Shown here: piece after piece, positions 1 to 5,776 of the stretch | Layout of the letters: every line of letters starts with the position of its first letter | How positions within the stretch are numbered: the first letter of the stretch is position 1 | Assembly: GCA_904398675.1 (NCBI GenBank) | Contig: CAJFPI010000202.1 | Coordinates: 1 to 9,687, forward strand | Direction: 5' to 3' | DNA: 9,687 nucleotides | Origin: an uncultured Oscillospiraceae bacterium | GTDB taxonomy: Bacteria; Bacillota; Clostridia; Oscillospirales; Oscillospiraceae | Translations under genes and position numbers: made by a program | The notes under the pieces: model-generated | The model's database searches: none | What the model was told of the DNA's origin: nothing | Seen by the model: the letters and a program-made list of their open reading frames with translations, nothing else

Positions 1-371
1 AACATCATGCCCTGGTCGCCGGCGCCGATCTCCTCGTCGGTGGCGCCGTCCACGCCCATGGCGATGTCGCCGCTCTGCTCGTCGATGGAGGAGAGGACGG
101 CGCAGCTCTTGGCGTCAAAGCCGCAGGCGGGATCGTTATAGCCGATCTTCTCCACGGTCTTGCGGACAATGTGAGGGATATCCACATAGCACTTGGTGGA
201 GATCTCCCCCATCACCATCACCATACCGGTGGTGGCGATGGTCTCACAGGCCACACGGCCATAGGGATCCTGGGCCAGGATCGCGTCCAGCACCGCGTCG
301 GAAATCTGGTCGCATACCTTGTCGGGATGCCCTTCAGTGACGGATTCAGAGGTAAAAATACGGTGTGCCAT
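1..371 (-). CDS. metK: S-adenosylmethionine synthetase, N-terminal part (3' end outside window)
   Basis: Makes S-adenosylmethionine from ATP and methionine in the cytoplasm, feeding methylation and radical-SAM enzymes. Only the first 123 codons are present; the gene runs off the left edge, so the catalytic C-terminal half cannot be checked. Visible family signatures are the opening MAHRIFTSESVTEGHPDKV, whose GHPDK at residues 14-18 includes the conserved active-site His and Asp, and the methionine-adenosyltransferase signature GAGDQG at 116-121. The ATG at 369-371 is chosen because AAAGGAG (complement of 379-385) sits 7 nt upstream and the conserved N-terminus begins exactly there. It has its own promoter, SAM-I riboswitch and terminator upstream, so expression should fall when SAM is abundant. 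Nothing in the visible part looks truncated or frameshifted. Identity is very secure. Confidence 0.97.
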   Translation of the reverse strand, partial: MAHRIFTSESVTEGHPDKVCDQISDAVLDAILAQDPYGRVACETIATTGMVMVMGEISTKCYVDIPHIVRKTVEKIGYNDPACGFDAKSCAVLSSIDEQSGDIAMGVDGATDEEIGAGDQGMM

Positions 372-425
372 TGGTTTGCTCCTTTCCTGAAACAGTGTGC
401 AGTTTTCTCATTTTGATAAACGGAC

Positions 426-457
426 AAAAAACGCCCCGTCGGCAGCCGACGGGGCGT
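426..457 (-). terminator. Intrinsic terminator of the metK SAM riboswitch
   Basis: On the minus strand, a 12-bp perfect stem (arms 457-446 and 442-431, 3-nt loop CTG) is followed directly by a run of six Ts ending at 426. It lies between the aptamer (478-571) and the metK ribosome-binding site (379-385). That is where the expression-platform terminator of a SAM-I riboswitch belongs. Expected behaviour from the family: SAM-bound aptamer allows this hairpin to form and transcription stops before metK. Confidence 0.93.
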
Positions 458-477
458 GGTGGTGAAAACTATGTTTC

Positions 478-571
478 CTCATCTTGCGTCTTCCGCCGGA
501 ATTGGCACCTTGCCCCGCAGAGCAGGTTGCCGTGGTTTCATCGGGCCGTTCCCTCCGCCACTCTTGATAAG
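478..571 (-). promoter_or_regulatory. SAM-I (S-box) riboswitch aptamer controlling metK
   Basis: Read on the minus strand, this matches the S-box core nearly throughout. P1 forms from CTTATC (571-566) and GATGAG (483-478). The AAGAG-TGGCGGAGGGA block, the GGCCCGATGAAACC block, CGGCAACC, and AAGGTGCCAATTCC follow in the canonical order. SAM-I riboswitches sense S-adenosylmethionine and usually control methionine and SAM biosynthesis genes; here the aptamer is followed by a terminator and then metK, which fits negative feedback by product. One possible antiterminator pairing is GCGGGGC in the aptamer (518-512) with GCCCCGT in the terminator arm (455-449); this is inferred by eye only. Confidence 0.96.
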
Positions 572-602
572 GATTCAATTGTTTGAACGAATGTTCGGTG
601 GT

Positions 603-631
603 ATTATACGGCCTCTCATGTAGTTTGTCAA
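603..631 (-). promoter_or_regulatory. Consensus sigma-A promoter for metK
   Basis: On the minus strand, TTGACA (631-626) and TATAAT (608-603) are both perfect consensus hexamers separated by exactly 17 bp. Transcription should start near 596, about 25 nt before the first base of the riboswitch P1 stem. Strong constitutive initiation with control left to the riboswitch is a sensible reading. Confidence 0.93.
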
Positions 632-695
632 GCATAACTTTCAAAATCCAACCATTTTCTTCTCTGGGCAAAGGACAATTCCGGCCGCGTACCGG

Positions 696-724
696 TTGCC
701 CGGCGGCCCATGCTGTGTTAAGAT
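696..724 (+). promoter_or_regulatory. Predicted extended -10 promoter for the methyltransferase operon
   Basis: TTGCCC (696-701), a 17-bp spacer and TAAGAT (719-724) preceded by a TGn element (716-718). Each hexamer matches consensus at 4 of 6 positions and the extended -10 compensates. The predicted start is near 731, giving a leader of about 44 nt to the ATG at 775. It is divergent from, and does not overlap, the metK promoter. Confidence 0.6.
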
Positions 725-774
725 GGCAGCAGAAACAGAAGATCCTGCCGCCAGATAAGAACAGGAGGAACCCT

Positions 775-1542
775 ATGGCCCAGAATATCTATGACAACGA
801 AACTTTTTTCTCCGCCTACCGCGCCCTGCGCCGGGAGAAGAGCTACAACGATCTTCTGGAGCAGCCGGCCATGGAGCGGCTGCTGCCGGAGGTGGCGGGG
901 CTCTCCGTGCTGGACATCGGCTGCGGCTGCGGTCAGAACAGCCTGGCCTTCGCCCGGCGGGGGGCAAAGCAGGTGGTGGCCGTCGACCTGTCAGAGCGGA
1001 TGCTGGCGGCGGCCCGGGAGGAATCCGCCCACCCCCGCATCCTCTACCGCCGGATGGACATGGAGGACCTCTCCGCCCTCACCGGTCCCTTCGATCTGGT
1101 ATACAGCTCCCTGGCCTTCCACTACGCTGCGGATTTCCCCCATTTGATCGAAGAAATCCACAGGCTCCTCCGCCCCGGCGGCATTCTCCTCTTCTCCCAG
1201 GAGCACCCCATCGTCACCGCCACACTGGGCCTTCGGGGGTACCACAACCTGGATGAGCAGGGCCGTCCCGTGTCCTACACCTTCTCCGACTATGCCGCCG
1301 CCGGGCGGCGCTCCGGCCCCTGGCTGGGGGAGGAGGTGGAGAACTATCACCGCCCTATGGGGCACATCGTCACCGCGCTGGCCCAGGCGGGCTTTTTGAT
1401 CCAGGCCTTGGTGGAGCCGGTGCCGACGCCGGAGGCGGCGGCGCAGCTGCCCGCCCTTAAAAAGGAGTTCATCAAGCCCACCTTTCTTCTCATCCGGGCC
1501 AAAAGGCTGGATGGGGACGATGCACTTCAGGAGGTATTCTGA
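775..1542 (+). CDS. Class I SAM-dependent methyltransferase (UbiE/Methyltransf_11 type)
   Basis: A 255-residue soluble protein with a Rossmann-type methyltransferase fold. Motif I is VLDIGCGCG at residues 45-53, the acidic ribose-binding end of strand 2 is VVAVDLS near 67-73, FDLVYSSLAFHY at 106-117 fits motif IV, and LLRPGGILLFSQEHP at 131-145 is the usual post-motif strand. The substrate cannot be read from the sequence; family members methylate small molecules, quinones, RNA or protein. The in-frame reading extends upstream to 583, but the ATG at 775 is chosen because AGGAGG (763-768) is 6 nt upstream and the earlier codons cross the promoter region. It is the first gene of a tight three-gene operon, with the next start 2 nt after its stop. 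Class is certain, function unknown. Confidence 0.9.
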   Translation: MAQNIYDNETFFSAYRALRREKSYNDLLEQPAMERLLPEVAGLSVLDIGCGCGQNSLAFARRGAKQVVAVDLSERMLAAAREESAHPRILYRRMDMEDLSALTGPFDLVYSSLAFHYAADFPHLIEEIHRLLRPGGILLFSQEHPIVTATLGLRGYHNLDEQGRPVSYTFSDYAAAGRRSGPWLGEEVENYHRPMGHIVTALAQAGFLIQALVEPVPTPEAAAQLPALKKEFIKPTFLLIRAKRLDGDDALQEVF

Positions 1543-1544
1543 CA

Positions 1545-2588
1545 ATGGACCTTGCAGCCTTAAAAAGCCTTCTCACCCCCTTTGACGCCTGCCGGGTGCT
1601 CAGCCGCTCCCTGGGGGAGGGGGACAGCCGTCTCAGCGCCGCCGCTTTGACACTGAAGGACGGCCGGCTCAGCCTGTGGGTGGCGGAACACGACGGCACC
1701 TATTCAGAGCGCCTGGAGGCGGCGGAGTGGGAGGACCTGGCCGATCCCCGCCCCGCCCCCGCCTCCCACCGGGAGGCGCTGCTGGGGGAGCGGACCGTGG
1801 AACCGGCGCTGATGGTGGAGCACTGCACCGCCGTCACCATGGGCGGCGTCCGCTACATGGCAGACGGCTCCTCCCTTGCCCGTATGGAGCGGGATCAGGA
1901 CGAGCTCTTCTCCCTCATTGCCCTGCTCCAGGCGGGCTGGGAGGCCCCCGGCTGGGAAGATCTGTCCCTGGAGAGCCTGTTCCTCCTGAAAATCGACTTG
2001 CAGGACGACTTCTCCGCCCTGCCGTCCGTCGACGGCCCTCTGATCCTCCACCCCGCCCCTGTCACACGCTCCGCCGTCCAGCCGGTGTCGCTGACCGTCC
2101 CCTTTGGCGCTCCGGTGGACATCCCCCTCAAAGGCCCGGCAGGGGAGCGCGCCTATATCACCGGCGCAGAGCTGCTGGACCCCTGGCAGCAGCTGGAGGA
2201 GACCCTGGCCTCGCCGGAGGCCCAGCGTCTCCCGGCGGAGCAGCGTGAGGGCGCCCGCCGCCGGGCGGAACAGATCTACAACCAGGTATGTCCCCGGGGC
2301 ATGGTCTTCCCCGCCCTCCTCTATGAGACAGAGCAGACGCTGAGCCTCCAGTTCTACCCCAGCGTCTGGCTGGACAGCCCTATCGATGGGGGCGGCAGCG
2401 GGCTTGCCGTCCTGGCGGGCCACCAGGAGAAAACCGGCCCCCGGGGCCTTCCGCTGAAAACAGCGGTGCTGACGGAGCTGCCGGTGCCTATGGATTTTCA
2501 CGGAGAGCTGGACATCGGCGCCCTCCGGTGGAGCCGCACCCGGACGCCGGGGGACGTCATTCTTCCCGAGGAGGTGGGGGAGCCGTGA
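1545..2588 (+). CDS. Conserved-looking hypothetical protein, 347 aa
   Basis: I do not recognise this protein. It is soluble (no signal peptide or membrane segment), acidic and Trp-rich (for instance WVAEHD near residue 46 and AGWEAPGWEDLSLESLFLLK near 130-150). A central beta-like stretch (PVSLTVPFGAPVDIPLKG) is followed by a charged helix around 217-247 (EAQRLPAEQREGARRRAEQ). It has few cysteines and no nucleotide-binding or metal-binding motif that I can see. It is a real gene: AGGAGG (1529-1534) lies 10 nt before the ATG, it starts 2 nt after the methyltransferase stop, and its own stop overlaps the next start by 4 nt. This implies translational coupling, so a role linked to the methyltransferase or to the radical-SAM protein is plausible but unproven. 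Confidence 0.8.
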   Translation: MDLAALKSLLTPFDACRVLSRSLGEGDSRLSAAALTLKDGRLSLWVAEHDGTYSERLEAAEWEDLADPRPAPASHREALLGERTVEPALMVEHCTAVTMGGVRYMADGSSLARMERDQDELFSLIALLQAGWEAPGWEDLSLESLFLLKIDLQDDFSALPSVDGPLILHPAPVTRSAVQPVSLTVPFGAPVDIPLKGPAGERAYITGAELLDPWQQLEETLASPEAQRLPAEQREGARRRAEQIYNQVCPRGMVFPALLYETEQTLSLQFYPSVWLDSPIDGGGSGLAVLAGHQEKTGPRGLPLKTAVLTELPVPMDFHGELDIGALRWSRTRTPGDVILPEEVGEP

Positions 2589-3460
2589 TCTGCACCATCT
2601 GTCCCCGCCGGTGCGGCGCGGAGCGGACGGAGACCGCCGGCGGCGGGTTCTGCGCCATGCCCAGCCTCCCTGTGGTGGCCCGGGCCGCCCTCCACCACTG
2701 GGAGGAGCCCTGCATCAGCGGCACCCGGGGCAGCGGCGCGGTGTTCTTCTCCGGCTGCTCCCTGCGGTGCGTCTTCTGCCAAAACGGCGTCATCAGCCGG
2801 GAAAAATTCGGCCGCCCCGTCACCGCGGCCCGGCTGCGGGAGATCTTCCGGCAGCTTATCGATCAGGGGGCGCACAACCTGAACCTTGTCACGCCCACTC
2901 ACTTTACCCTTCCCATTTTAGAGGCCCTGGAGACGCCGCCGGAGGTCCCCGTGGTGTGGAACAGCGGCGGGTACGACAGCGTGGAGACCCTGCGGCTTTT
3001 GGAGGGGAGGGTGCAGATCTATCTCCCGGACCTCAAGTACGCCGACGGGGACCTGGCCCGGCGGTACAGCGCCGCGCCGGACTACTGGGACACCGCCCGT
3101 GCCGCCATTTTGGAGATGGTCCGCCACACCGGGGACTGTGAGATGGGGCCGGACGGCCTCCTCCGCCGCGGGGTAGTGATCCGCCACCTGATGCTCCCCG
3201 GCGCACTGGAGAACACCAAGCGGGTGATGGACTGGGTGGCGGATACCTTCCGCCCCGGCCAGGTGCTCTTCTCCCTCATGGCCCAGTACACCCCCCAGCC
3301 CGGCGCCTCCGGCCTTCTGGCCCGGCGGGTCACCGGGGCGGAGTACCGCGCCGCCATGGACTATCTCCAAAACCTGGGGAGCCTGGCTGGGTACTGCCAG
3401 GATCGCTCCTCCGCCGACGGCGCCTTCACCCCCGCCTTCGACCTGACCGGGGTGGAGTAG
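2585..3460 (+). CDS. Radical SAM protein, PflX/COG1313-like
   Basis: A 291-residue radical-SAM enzyme. The [4Fe-4S]/SAM motif is C58-x3-C62-x2-C65 within FFSGCSLRCVFCQNG. The N-terminus has a second Cys group (C3, C6, C10, C23; opening ICTICPRRCG) that recurs in this family. HHWEEPCISG (37-46), GAHNLNLVTPTHF and YLPDLKYAD are typical of the PflX branch, homologues of pyruvate formate-lyase activases with no firmly established substrate. The GTG at 2585 is preferred: it overlaps the preceding TGA (2586-2588) and has AGGAGG (2569-2574) 10 nt upstream. An in-frame ATG at 2528 would add 19 low-complexity residues (GGRHSSRGGGGA) not expected in the family. No pyruvate formate-lyase or other glycyl-radical partner is visible here. 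Confidence 0.88.
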   Translation: MICTICPRRCGAERTETAGGGFCAMPSLPVVARAALHHWEEPCISGTRGSGAVFFSGCSLRCVFCQNGVISREKFGRPVTAARLREIFRQLIDQGAHNLNLVTPTHFTLPILEALETPPEVPVVWNSGGYDSVETLRLLEGRVQIYLPDLKYADGDLARRYSAAPDYWDTARAAILEMVRHTGDCEMGPDGLLRRGVVIRHLMLPGALENTKRVMDWVADTFRPGQVLFSLMAQYTPQPGASGLLARRVTGAEYRAAMDYLQNLGSLAGYCQDRSSADGAFTPAFDLTGVE

Positions 3461-3492
3461 CGGAAAAACCTGTTTCGTTTTGTCCCCCTTTG

Positions 3493-3501
3493 TGGTATAC
3501 T
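3493..3501 (+). promoter_or_regulatory. Predicted extended -10 element for era
   Basis: TGG followed by TATACT (3496-3501) gives an extended -10 with 5 of 6 consensus bases. No good -35 is seen at 17 bp (TTTCGT at 3473-3478 is poor). The predicted start is near 3508, giving a leader of about 100 nt. No terminator separates the radical-SAM gene from this point, so era may also receive read-through. Confidence 0.5.
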
Positions 3502-3516
3502 GTAGCTAAATCCACG

Positions 3517-3579
3517 GGAGCGCCGTTTCGCCCGCCGGCGGGCGCGCTCCTGCGCGGCGGTAAAATGCTCAATGCCGCC
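3517..3579 (+). other. Structured era leader with a perfect 16-bp palindrome
   Basis: Three nested or adjacent inverted repeats occupy the predicted 5' UTR. GGAGCGC (3517-3523) can pair with GCGCTCC (3544-3550). Inside lies the perfect palindrome CGCCCGCCGGCGGGCG (3529-3544). GGCGG (3556-3560 region) can pair with CCGCC just before 3579. There is no T-run, so it is not a standard terminator. Role unknown; it could affect mRNA stability or translation of era. Confidence 0.45.
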
Positions 3580-3609
3580 GGAAAAATAAGAAAGTTGAGG
3601 ATCATCTCT

Positions 3610-4506
3610 ATGCCTGACATCACAAAAACCGCCATGATCACCCTGGCCGGCCGGCCCAATGTGGGAAAATCCACCCTGGTCAACGCCCTGGTGGGGGAAA
3701 AGATCGCCATTGTCTCCAGCAAGCCCCAGACCACCCGCAACCGCATCAGCGGCGTGGTGAACCGTGGGGATACCCAGTTGATCTTTCTGGACACTCCCGG
3801 CCTTCACAAGGCCCGCAACCGCTTGGGGGACTATATGGTAAAAGTCGTCCGGGAATCGGTGGCGGATGTGGACTGCGTCTGCCTTCTGGTAGAGCCTGTG
3901 GCCCATGTGGGGACGCCGGAGCAGCTGCTGATCCAGCGCATAGAGGAGGAGCAGCTCCCCTCCGTGCTGGTCATCAACAAAATCGACACCGTGGAGAAGG
4001 ACGCCCTCCTTGCGGTGATGGACGTCTACAGCAAGGCCCACGCCTTTGACGCCATTATCCCCATCTCCGCCCGCCAGGGCGACGGGGTGGACATTCTGCT
4101 GGAAAAGCTGATGGGCTACGCCGTGGAGGGACCCCAGCTCTTCCCCGACGGGCAGACCTCCGACCAGCCGGAGCGGCAGATCGTCGCGGAGATCGTGCGG
4201 GAAAAGCTGCTGCGGAATCTGGACAAGGAGATCCCCCACGGCACCGCCATTGAAGTGACAAAATTTTTCGAGCGGGATGACGGCATCATCGATCTGGATG
4301 TGACCATCTATTGTGAAAAGGCCAGCCACAAGGGTATTATTATCGGCAAGCACGGAGCTATGCTGAAGAAAATCAGTACCCAGGCCCGGGAGGATATCGA
4401 GGGCTTTATGGGCACCAAGGTGTTCCTCCAGACCTGGGTAAAGGTAAAAGAAAACTGGCGGGATAATCTAAACTATATCAGAAGTTTCGGCTATGATGAG
4501 CAGTAG
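3610..4506 (+). CDS. era: GTPase Era (16S rRNA binding, 30S maturation)
   Basis: A 298-residue protein of the usual Era length. The GTPase domain shows G1 GRPNVGKS (14-21), the switch I region with PQTTRNR (39-45), G3 DTPG (61-64), G4 NKID (123-126) and G5 SAR (153-155). The C-terminal KH domain carries IIIGKHGAMLKKI with its GxxG loop at 246-249, ending in the typical WVKVKENWRDN. Era binds the 3' end of 16S rRNA through the KH domain and couples GTP hydrolysis to small-subunit assembly. The ATG at 3610 is chosen because GAGGA (3597-3601) is 8 nt upstream and the protein then begins like other Era proteins; an in-frame ATG at 3565 would add 15 residues. Followed by a YqzL-like gene and recO, the standard Bacillota order. 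Confidence 0.97.
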   Translation: MPDITKTAMITLAGRPNVGKSTLVNALVGEKIAIVSSKPQTTRNRISGVVNRGDTQLIFLDTPGLHKARNRLGDYMVKVVRESVADVDCVCLLVEPVAHVGTPEQLLIQRIEEEQLPSVLVINKIDTVEKDALLAVMDVYSKAHAFDAIIPISARQGDGVDILLEKLMGYAVEGPQLFPDGQTSDQPERQIVAEIVREKLLRNLDKEIPHGTAIEVTKFFERDDGIIDLDVTIYCEKASHKGIIIGKHGAMLKKISTQAREDIEGFMGTKVFLQTWVKVKENWRDNLNYIRSFGYDEQ

Positions 4507-4527
4507 CTGTTCCGTTGTTTCCGTCCC

Positions 4528-4599
4528 GCCGGTTTCCTGCTGTCTCAGATAACCGGCAGGGCTTGCTTTTGCCGCCGTGTTCTGCCATGGCGGGCAAAA
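4528..4599. other. Two inverted repeats in the era-yqzL gap
   Basis: GCCGGTT (4528-4534) and AACCGGC (4551-4557) form a 7-bp stem with a 16-nt loop. TTTTGCCGCC (4567-4576) and GGCGGGCAAAA (4589-4599) form a 10-bp stem with one bulged G. Neither is followed by a clean T-run, so neither is a convincing intrinsic terminator on either strand. They could attenuate or stabilise the transcript between era and the downstream genes. The rest of 4507-4661 holds nothing I can name. Confidence 0.4.
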
Positions 4600-4661
4600 C
4601 CTGTCACACATGAACCGCCCTCTTCCCACCCACCCTATGGACACAGAGGAGGAAGAGGCAC

Positions 4662-4769
4662 ATGGATTCTTTTGATTTGTTTTTTGCCACCGGCCACCCG
4701 GTGTTTTACCTGCTCTACCGGGCGGAGCGGATGGCACAGGCGCAGCGGGAGGAGGGGAAGTCGGCCTAG
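4662..4769 (+). CDS. yqzL: YqzL-like small protein, 35 aa
   Basis: Tiny gene starting MDSFDLFFATGHPVFYLLYR and ending EEGKSA. The pattern F-x-x-TG-x-x-x-x-YLLYR resembles the short YqzL family, which in Bacillus subtilis and many Clostridia sits between era and recO. The ATG has a purine-rich GAGGAGG-type ribosome-binding site (about 4647-4653) at good spacing, and the stop is 34 nt before recO. It is shorter than the 45-50 residue Bacillus form, mostly at the acidic C-terminus. Function of the family is unknown. Identification rests on synteny plus the short motif, so it is good but not certain. Confidence 0.75.
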   Translation: MDSFDLFFATGHPVFYLLYRAERMAQAQREEGKSA

Positions 4770-4803
4770 GGCCGCCCTCCTTCCGGCGAGGGGAGGTACA
4801 TCA

Positions 4804-5589
4804 ATGGCGGGGCGCACGGTTGTCCGGGGCATTGTGCTGCGGGCGGTGGATACCAAGGAGTCGGACCGGATCTTGACGGTGCTCACCGCCTCCATGGGCA
4901 AAATCGCCGTGGTGGCCAAGGGCGCCCGCAGCCGCCGCAGCCGCGTGGCCGCGGCCACCCAGCTGCTGGCCTACTCGGAGCTGACGCTGTCGGAGAGCCA
5001 CGGGTGGCAGATCCTCTCCGAGGCCGGCACGCTGGAGCTGTTCCAGGGCCTTCGGCAGGACGTGGTGCTGCTGAGCCTGGGCAGCTATTTTGCCGAGCTC
5101 ACCGACGCGGTCACCGGCGAGGGACTGGAGGCCGGGGAGATCCTCTCCCACCTGCTCAACGCCCTGTACGCCCTGAGCAACCTCCATCTGGATCCCCGGC
5201 TAGTAAAACCCGTCTTTGAGTGGAAACTGATGGCCTTGACCGGGTTCGCTCCCCTGGCGGAGGGCTGCGCCGTCTGCGCTCGGGAGCAGCCGGAGGCACC
5301 CATGCTGGACGTGGTCCACGGCGTGCTCCACTGCCGCAGCTGCCGGCAAGGCGGCGGGCTTGACATGCCGCTGACGCCGTCGGCCCTGGAGGCCCTGCGA
5401 TATGTCCTCTGGGGAAACCCCAAGCGGCTCTACGCCTTCTCCCTGGAGGAGGAGGATCTGCGCCTGTTTCACAACGCCGCCGAGGCCTACACCGCCGCCC
5501 AGCTGGAGAGGGGCTTTCGCACCCTGGACTTCTATAAACGCCTCTGCAGCGATCTGCTGGCGGCAGGCGAATCCGAACACAATTTGTAG
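4804..5589 (+). CDS. recO: DNA repair protein RecO
   Basis: A 261-residue recombination mediator that, with RecR and RecF, loads RecA onto SSB-coated single-stranded DNA and can anneal strands. The N-terminal OB fold is marked by VVRGIVLRAVDTKESDRIL (6-24), whose xExDRI/L core is characteristic, followed by the basic KGARSRRSR (39-47). The helical C-terminal domain includes the zinc-ribbon pattern C155-x2-C158 ... C177-x2-C180, intact here, and ends in the usual FYKRLCSDLL. GGGAGGT (4791-4797) lies 6 nt before the ATG. It is the third gene of the era - yqzL-like - recO set and probably cotranscribed with it. Confidence 0.95.
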   Translation: MAGRTVVRGIVLRAVDTKESDRILTVLTASMGKIAVVAKGARSRRSRVAAATQLLAYSELTLSESHGWQILSEAGTLELFQGLRQDVVLLSLGSYFAELTDAVTGEGLEAGEILSHLLNALYALSNLHLDPRLVKPVFEWKLMALTGFAPLAEGCAVCAREQPEAPMLDVVHGVLHCRSCRQGGGLDMPLTPSALEALRYVLWGNPKRLYAFSLEEEDLRLFHNAAEAYTAAQLERGFRTLDFYKRLCSDLLAAGESEHNL

Positions 5590-5655
5590 AATATTAGATA
5601 CATATTGCAGAATGGAATCAAATTTTGGCGCTGCTAGGCAGAAAAATCGCTGTCC

Positions 5656-5700
5656 GGGACGCCTTTTCCTGTCGGCGCAAAGCCGTTTTTCCGCCGTCCC
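5656..5700 (+). other. Nested hairpins downstream of recO; possible weak terminator
   Basis: Outer arms GGGACG (5656-5661) and CGTCCC (5695-5700) enclose CGGC-GCAAA-GCCG (5673-5685), which is followed by TTTTT (5686-5690). The inner hairpin plus T-run looks like a weak forward terminator. A further small stem TGCTT/AAGCA lies at 5724-5738. I find no convincing promoter for mutS2 in 5590-5776, so mutS2 may depend partly on read-through from recO. Confidence 0.4.
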
Positions 5701-5776
5701 ACTGCGGTTGCTCTGCGGCGGCATGCTTATGGAAAGCAGCGCATGACAGGCCAAATGACTTGACAGGAGAACCCCT

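Noticed and set aside
583..774. N-terminal extension of the methyltransferase from the ATG at 583
   Set aside because: It would run through the predicted promoter at 696-724, lacks a ribosome-binding site and adds residues outside the fold. ATG 775 has AGGAGG at ideal spacing.
1704..2501. Open frame of 265 codons on the minus strand opposite the hypothetical gene
   Set aside because: Low-complexity, no ribosome-binding site that fits. The plus-strand gene has good start context and 2-nt and 4-nt junctions with its neighbours.
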